From assembly GCA_938048505.1 (NCBI GenBank), contig CALIUX010000120.1, forward strand, positions 1 through 9,302: 9,302 nucleotides of DNA, written 5' to 3'. This DNA comes from an uncultured Pseudomonadales bacterium (GTDB lineage Bacteria > Pseudomonadota > Gammaproteobacteria > Pseudomonadales > Cellvibrionaceae). Each line of letters starts with the position of its first letter. The first letter of the stretch is position 1. This document shows, piece by piece, positions 5,519 through 9,302 of the stretch. The notes beneath the pieces are model-generated. The model saw only the letters and a program-made list of their open reading frames with translations, had not been told where the DNA came from and ran no database searches. The position numbers were made by a program, and so were the translations under genes.

Positions 5519-5811
5519 TAACTGAGTTTACTATTGTGCTGTGCAATGGCCTGCATAGCATCATCTTGCTCAACAATAGGCAACTGTAAAAAATACCCTT
5601 TTTCAGATAAGCCAGATAACACTTTAGTAATATCTTCTTTGGCTAGTTTTTTTTCAGGCGTTAAAACCAATGTAAAGGCCAGCTCGGGTTTGCCAAACAT
5701 CGTCAGTAATGGCTCTGGCACATCACTTAGACCTTTTGCCTTTGGTACATATAAATACAGGCCTTCTTTTTTAGGGCTGCGATAGATATCGCAAATTGTT
5801 TTATCGCTCAT
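5518..5811 (-). CDS. ycgL: YcgL family protein (UPF0745)
   Basis: The 97-residue protein is a small conserved gammaproteobacterial protein without an assigned role. Family hallmarks are [18 protein letters not shown] (residues 7-24), [20 protein letters not shown] (31-50), [20 protein letters not shown] (54-73) and FLQLP (74-78). It starts 36 bp after the rnd stop and overlaps ycgN by 1 nt. The rnd-ycgL-ycgN order occurs in other gammaproteobacteria and suggests a shared, still unknown link to RNA metabolism. Confidence 0.9.
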   Translation of the reverse strand: MSDKTICDIYRSPKKEGLYLYVPKAKGLSDVPEPLLTMFGKPELAFTLVLTPEKKLAKEDITKVLSGLSEKGYFLQLPIVEQDDAMQAIAQHNSKLS

Positions 5812-5847
5812 AATTCATGTCACTCAAGGCGCTGCATCAATGTAAAG

Positions 5848-7065
5848 TTAAACCGATGTAAAAAAGTCTCTTCGCCAACCGTGCGTTACCGCAATACAGC
5901 TTTCCACCATTGTTTTTTGTTCATGCATCTGCCTAGCGATAGCATGATATTCTGTTTTTCGCAGTACAACTTCTGGGGTGATGGTATGCTTTTCGCCTAA
6001 TTCAACAGCCCAATCTTTAAACGTTTTCACATACTCGCGCTGTGGCTTGGTTAAAGGCTTAGAAGAGGGTATCGCATCAGGATCATCGGCATAGTCAGCA
6101 TTAAGGACTTCCAATATATCACGCCCATAACGGCGAATAGCTGCATCGTGCAGCCCGATATGTTTCAGATCAGATAAAGACTGCGCTTGACGCATGACAA
6201 CATCAAAAATTTGTGCATCTTTAATAATACGAGTTTTAGGCGTGTCTTTTGTTTGAGCTGTTTTTTCTCGCCACTCAAACAGTTTTTTTGCAGGCACTAA
6301 CTGATGAGGTTTAAGTCGCCATGTATTATTGGATTTAAAAAAGCCGCTCGCTGGATTCAAGTTATTACGATACTGCTGAATCAGTGCCAGACAATCTTCG
6401 TACAGCCATGATTCACGCTCTAATTGCTGAAGTTGTTTTTCTAAATAATTAGCCAGTTCAAATAAATAATCAACATCCAGCGCAGCATAAATAATTTGCC
6501 CTTTTGACAGCGGCCTATCGAGCCACTGAGAGCGTGTTTCACCTTTTGGTAAATCAACGCCTAGGCACTCTCGCACTAAATTACCGTATCCCATCCCAGC
6601 AGCAATACCAAGCAGTCCAGCAGCGACTTGCGTATCAAATAATTTCTGAGGCACACACCCTAATAAGCGATTAAAAACATCCAGGTCTTCACTGCAGGCG
6701 TGGAATGCTTTGATCACTGCATCCGATTGCATAACGCGCGCAAAAGGTTCCCATTGGGTTATTTTCAAGGGGTCAATCAAATAGTTATGTTCACCATCAT
6801 TCACCTGCACTAATGCGGCCAAAGGGTAATAGGTATTCACCCGCATAAATTCTGTATCAACGGCAATAAGGCGCGAAGATAACCATTTTTCACAATAGCG
6901 CGCTAAATCATCATCATGATCAATAAAAATAATTTTTTGACGCAGCAGCACTTCAGCACTTTCAGACTGCCCCTTGGACGGGTTGGCTGGTGATTGGGCA
7001 GATGGACTTCCAGCATGATGTCCTGTTGAATTCGAAGATCCCATTGACTTTATCTCTTTGCTCAC
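5848..7065 (-). CDS. rnd: Ribonuclease D
   Basis: RNase D is a 3'-5' exoribonuclease that trims tRNA precursors and other small RNAs. The 405-residue frame has the DEDDy nuclease domain at about 44-210: VDTEF (catalytic D70, E72), HACSEDLDVF (D127), and YAALD (Y193, D197). An HRDC domain follows at about 250-330, with a C-terminal HRDC-like part. E. coli RNase D lacks the roughly 40-residue N-terminal stretch found here, which is rich in Ser, Gly, Pro and Gln (residues 8-36). The start is uncertain: GTG at 7065-7063 is only 15 nt after the recR stop and has no Shine-Dalgarno site. ATG at codon 8 (7044-7042) has a weak GAGA upstream. Translation may be coupled to recR. Downstream neighbours are ycgL and ycgN. 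Confidence 0.93.
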   Translation of the reverse strand: MSKEIKSMGSSNSTGHHAGSPSAQSPANPSKGQSESAEVLLRQKIIFIDHDDDLARYCEKWLSSRLIAVDTEFMRVNTYYPLAALVQVNDGEHNYLIDPLKITQWEPFARVMQSDAVIKAFHACSEDLDVFNRLLGCVPQKLFDTQVAAGLLGIAAGMGYGNLVRECLGVDLPKGETRSQWLDRPLSKGQIIYAALDVDYLFELANYLEKQLQQLERESWLYEDCLALIQQYRNNLNPASGFFKSNNTWRLKPHQLVPAKKLFEWREKTAQTKDTPKTRIIKDAQIFDVVMRQAQSLSDLKHIGLHDAAIRRYGRDILEVLNADYADDPDAIPSSKPLTKPQREYVKTFKDWAVELGEKHTITPEVVLRKTEYHAIARQMHEQKTMVESCIAVTHGWRRDFFTSV

Positions 7066-7068
7066 TTT

Positions 7069-7078
7069 TAAGGAGGTG
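7069..7078 (-). promoter_or_regulatory. Anti-Shine-Dalgarno-like decamer between recR and rnd
   Basis: On the mRNA-sense (minus) strand the 15-nt recR-rnd gap contains CACCTCCTTA, identical to the last ten bases of the usual 16S rRNA 3' end. It sits where the rnd ribosome site would be expected. It cannot pair with the 16S tail; it could pair with a Shine-Dalgarno sequence in the same or another mRNA. The opposite strand has a perfect SD, but no sensible start codon follows at normal distance. Confidence 0.45.
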
Positions 7079-7080
7079 CG

Positions 7081-7674
7081 CTACAGCTCACGACGGCTGG
7101 CTAAAGCATGTGCCAGTGTGCCGCCATCAATATATTCAAGCTCGCCGCCTAGTGGCACACCATGTGCAATACGTGTGACTTTTATTTGCTTAGATTTAGC
7201 CATTTCAGAAATATAATGCGCTGTAGCCTCACCTTCCATTGTAGGATTCGTGGCCACAATCACTTCTTTTAAATCAGCGTCGTTTAATTTTTCATCTAGC
7301 TGATCTAAACCTAATTCAGACGGGCCGATACCATCCAATGGCGATAAGCGCCCCATTAAGACAAAATATTTACCCGAGTAGGTTCCTGATTGCTCTAAGG
7401 CAAAAACATCAGCCGGCATTTCGACAATGCACAATATACTGCTATCCCTACGATTACTCTGACATAAAGCACAGACATCTTCTTCTGTCAGCGTGCGGCA
7501 GCTATTGCAGCGCGTCACAGTGTTAACGGCTTGCGTCAGTGTTTCTGCCAGCTTTAAAGCACCTGCTGCATTGCGCTCAAGAAGGTGCAAAGCCATTCGT
7601 TGTGCGGATTTTGGACCGACTCCAGGTAAAATACGCAGAGACTCAATTAACTGCGCAATAAGAGGGCTATACAC
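7081..7674 (-). CDS. recR: Recombination mediator protein RecR
   Basis: RecR works with RecF and RecO to load RecA at single-stranded gaps. The 197-residue length is standard. Visible parts in order are the helix-hairpin-helix segment with [17 protein letters not shown] (residues 16-32), the C4 zinc finger CNSC-X8-CALC (C56, C59, C68, C71), and the Toprim region beginning [10 protein letters not shown] (E85) with [15 protein letters not shown] (141-155). The C-terminal [20 protein letters not shown] (171-190) completes it. The start is GTG (7674-7672), with AAGG 10 nt upstream. It follows ybaB by 89 bp, in the conserved dnaX-ybaB-recR order, and precedes rnd by 15 bp. Confidence 0.97.
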   Translation of the reverse strand: MYSPLIAQLIESLRILPGVGPKSAQRMALHLLERNAAGALKLAETLTQAVNTVTRCNSCRTLTEEDVCALCQSNRRDSSILCIVEMPADVFALEQSGTYSGKYFVLMGRLSPLDGIGPSELGLDQLDEKLNDADLKEVIVATNPTMEGEATAHYISEMAKSKQIKVTRIAHGVPLGGELEYIDGGTLAHALASRREL

Positions 7675-7704
7675 GTTAATATCGCCTTATGCTCTGCATT
7701 ATTT

Positions 7705-7740
7705 CTAACACTGCTTTCAACAATGCGCCTAATACTGCTT
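7705..7740. repeat. Imperfect 12-bp direct repeat upstream of recR
   Basis: CTAACACTGCTT (7705-7716) and CTAATACTGCTT (7729-7740) differ at one base and start 24 bp apart, in the 89-bp ybaB-recR gap. No good promoter hexamers accompany them on the minus strand. They could be an operator pair or simply chance. Confidence 0.35.
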
Positions 7741-7763
7741 AAAAATTTCAATACACTCATTAA

Positions 7764-8096
7764 TTAGAAAGGCATTTTAAAACCGGGAGGCATTTGCATA
7801 CCACCAGCCATATTCCCCATACGGCTTTTATTTTCTTCTTCCACTTTGCGCACGCAGTCATTAACAGCGGCGGCCAATAAGTCTTCTAGCATTTCTTTAT
7901 CTTCGGACATTAAAGAAGGGTCTATGTTGACGCTTTTAACGTCGTGTCGACCATTCATAACGACCTTAACTAAGCCCGCGCCCGCACTGCCTTCAAGCTC
8001 AAGATTATTAAGCTCTTCTTGCATTTTTTTCATATTTTCTTGTACTTGTTCCTGCATTCCTTGCAGTTGTTTCATCATGTCACCAAGACCATTCAT
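7764..8096 (-). CDS. ybaB: YbaB/EbfC family nucleoid-associated protein
   Basis: Members of this family are dimeric DNA-binding proteins that coat the nucleoid. The 110-residue length is typical. The N-terminal coiled-coil helix ([20 protein letters not shown], about residues 8-27), the [20 protein letters not shown] strand region (36-55), the IDPSLM and [14 protein letters not shown] helix (58-81) and a Met/Gly/Pro-rich tail ending PPGFKMPF are family hallmarks. ATG at 8096-8094 is preceded by AAGG. It lies 26 bp after dnaX and before recR, the conserved arrangement, which suggests co-expression with replication and repair genes. Confidence 0.95.
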   Translation of the reverse strand: MNGLGDMMKQLQGMQEQVQENMKKMQEELNNLELEGSAGAGLVKVVMNGRHDVKSVNIDPSLMSEDKEMLEDLLAAAVNDCVRKVEEENKSRMGNMAGGMQMPPGFKMPF

Positions 8097-8122
8097 TGTA
8101 TTTACCTTTTTAATATCTCTAT

Positions 8123-9302
8123 TTAATGTGCGGTTTTTTCAGCAATCGATTTAGTATTCGTCACCTTTACACTGGCGACATTCAATGAGCAATCAAAGTG
8201 CTGCGCTAACGCTTGAACCAGTGGCTCTTGCTGCAAGCTTGCCGTCGCATCGGCTAATGCTTTTTGTTTACGGGATTCGGCGTCTAATGCCGGCGTGATC
8301 ATTTCAGGCGTCAATTCTGCAAGCTCAATATACACTTTAACAGGCGTCTTAAAATAATCGTTGAGCACATCGTTAAAACGCTGACGATGTGATTCATCAA
8401 ATAGCGCGCCTTTATTTTGATCAAGCCAAAAGTGCAATTGATAACCTTCTCGACTAACCAACACACTATTAGCCACGGTGCTATGTAAAACGCCTTTGAT
8501 CCCAAGGGCATGATACAGGGGCAACCAATGCTCAGGCTGCACAGATTCTATGTCTGTTGGAACCGCATGATGAGCCTCTTGCACCAACTCGCTATCTGGA
8601 GTTTGCTCAAGCACTTTAGGCGCGGGACTTTGAATAGAAGACGCTGGTTTTAACCCGCTTAATCCAGGTTCATTCAACAGCGCCTCAAGGGACTTTTTTG
8701 CATGCGTCGCCTCTGCAGTCTGAATGGGCTCAGCGGCATGTATATTCGCTAACGCCGGGGCAGCCTGCTGAGATATAGGATCAACAGTAGCGCTTTTGCT
8801 GCTTGATTCGGTTGAAGGAGCATCAATAGGTGATGCCTGCCATGGCGGCGGTTCGCTAGAGACTACTTCTGGTGAAGAGGCGGAAAATTGAGCCTGTGCC
8901 ACCTGTTGGCCGTCTTGTACTTCGGCTCTAGGTGCATCTTGTTCAGGGGCAGTATTGTGTATATCAGCACTTGCATTGTGTAACCCAGCGTTCGTTATCT
9001 GCGTATTCTCTTGTTGAGCGCTCTCTTTTTGAGCATGGCTTGCGGAAACGTTGCTTACCGAAACATTGTTTGCTTGAGAATTGTCTTCTTGAACACTATT
9101 TTCTTGAGCACTATTTTCTTGAATATTAGCTTCTGGAACACTACCAGCTGGAACAGAGAGCTGCGGGGCATCGTGGTTTTGGATGTGCAGCGCTTTTTGA
9201 GAAGCTGGCAGCTGCGTTACTGGAACATCCACAACACCTTGCGGCTTAAAGGCCAGCATACGCAAGAGGGTCATTTCTAACCCTGAACGGGGGTCAGGTG
9301 AC
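8123..9302 (-). CDS. dnaX: DNA polymerase III subunit tau/gamma, C-terminal part (5' end beyond window)
   Basis: DnaX forms the clamp-loader ATPase that loads the beta clamp and, as tau, couples polymerase cores to the DnaB helicase. The frame enters open at 9302 and begins [18 protein letters not shown], the end of clamp-loader domain III; the ATP-binding domains are outside. A spacer of about 170 residues follows, rich in Ala, Gln, Ser and Asn with pentapeptide-like repeats, then the helicase-linker region and the C-terminal tau domain ([20 protein letters not shown] through [20 protein letters not shown]) that binds the polymerase alpha subunit in the E. coli enzyme. A programmed frameshift signal lies within it (8638-8713). 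The ATG at 9274 is internal, since the frame upstream stays open and matches the family. It heads the dnaX-ybaB-recR order. Confidence 0.95.
   Translation of the reverse strand, partial: SPDPRSGLEMTLLRMLAFKPQGVVDVPVTQLPASQKALHIQNHDAPQLSVPAGSVPEANIQENSAQENSVQEDNSQANNVSVSNVSASHAQKESAQQENTQITNAGLHNASADIHNTAPEQDAPRAEVQDGQQVAQAQFSASSPEVVSSEPPPWQASPIDAPSTESSSKSATVDPISQQAAPALANIHAAEPIQTAEATHAKKSLEALLNEPGLSGLKPASSIQSPAPKVLEQTPDSELVQEAHHAVPTDIESVQPEHWLPLYHALGIKGVLHSTVANSVLVSREGYQLHFWLDQNKGALFDESHRQRFNDVLNDYFKTPVKVYIELAELTPEMITPALDAESRKQKALADATASLQQEPLVQALAQHFDCSLNVASVKVTNTKSIAEKTAH
8638..8713 (-). promoter_or_regulatory. Programmed -1 ribosomal frameshift signal in dnaX
   Basis: All parts known from E. 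coli dnaX are present on the minus strand. An internal SD-like GAGG (8713-8710) lies 10 nt before the slippery heptamer A AAA AAG (8699-8693), which is in the zero-frame phase GCA AAA AAG. After a 6-nt spacer comes a stem GAGGCGCTG (8686-8678) with CAGCGTCTT (8646-8638), including two G-U pairs. A smaller AACC/GGTT stem (8670-8667, 8655-8652) lies in its loop. Slipping by -1 gives codons GTC, CCT and then TGA (8687-8685), so the short product ends Lys-Lys-Val-Pro. Tau continues 189 residues beyond the heptamer. Confidence 0.85.
9087..9146. repeat. 15-bp tandem repeats in the dnaX spacer
   Basis: Four units of 15 bp follow without gaps: TCTTGAACACTATTT (9087), TCTTGAGCACTATTT (9102), TCTTGAATATTAGCT (9117) and TCTGGAACACTACCA (9132). 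The first two differ at one base. On the coding strand they give five-residue units such as NSVQE, NSAQE and ANIQE. More degenerate units ([10 protein letters not shown]) appear to extend the pattern to lower coordinates. It is a minisatellite-like expansion inside the flexible tau linker. Confidence 0.75.

Noticed and set aside
7069..7078. TAAGGAGGTG on the plus strand as a ribosome site for a plus-strand gene.
   Set aside because: The next ATG is about 27 nt away and opens only a very short frame antisense to recR.
9087..9146. Short regular repeats as a CRISPR array.
   Set aside because: Units are 15 bp, contiguous without spacers and in frame inside dnaX.
9272..9274. ATG at 9274 as the start of a separate gene.
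   Set aside because: The frame is open upstream to the window edge and encodes SPDPRSGLE before [14 protein letters not shown] DnaX sequence, so this Met is internal.
8932..9280. Plus-strand frames rich in LEH/FLN repeats opposite dnaX.
   Set aside because: They are the antisense reading of the 15-bp repeats in dnaX; the minus frame is continuous with conserved DnaX domains.

Overview
The window looks like chromosomal DNA of a marine-type gammaproteobacterium. The gene set (dnaX-ybaB-recR, rnd-ycgL-ycgN, slyX, folE-folX) and the close likeness of FolE, FolX, SlyX, YcgN and YcgL to their enterobacterial and pseudomonad counterparts support the class. A Cellvibrionales/Pseudomonadales-like lineage with moderate G+C is my best guess, but that is inference and no rRNA or tRNA is present to settle it.

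Layout, left to right. Positions 1-139 are the left end of an IS3-family insertion sequence, with the start of its OrfA on the minus strand. The element stops exactly at the foot of a perfect 21-bp palindromic terminator (140-185). A second hairpin and a cluster of CTAG-rich short repeats follow (195-299). Then comes exbD (303-725, minus), which has no exbB beside it. A gap of about 600 bp (726-1328) holds no gene but has an orphan minus-strand terminator-like hairpin and a weak Fur-box-like site. Facing away from exbD is an unusual plus-strand gene (1329-2585): an exported chalcone-isomerase-like domain, a Pro/Glu-rich spacer and a TonB C-terminal domain. It ends at another perfect 21-bp, 4-nt-loop palindrome (2629-2674), shared with the convergent folX-folE pair (2747-3845, minus).

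After a 393-bp gap, everything is minus strand to the right edge: an uncharacterised small membrane protein (4239-4685), slyX, ycgN, ycgL, rnd, recR, ybaB/ebfC and the 3' part of dnaX, which enters from beyond position 9302. From dnaX to slyX the gaps are short (ycgL and ycgN overlap by 1 nt; the largest gap is 89 nt), so this is probably one long transcription unit read right to left. It links the DNA polymerase III clamp loader, recombination mediator RecR and its nucleoid-associated partner YbaB with RNase D and small conserved proteins.

Functional reading. dnaX carries a complete programmed -1 frameshift signal (internal SD-like GAGG, A AAA AAG heptamer, downstream stem, immediate -1 stop), so both tau and a gamma-like product are expected. 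folE plus folX suggests tetrahydromonapterin synthesis as well as, or instead of, a purely folate role. The chalcone-like/TonB fusion opposite an orphan exbD is the least ordinary item and the best candidate for something undescribed.
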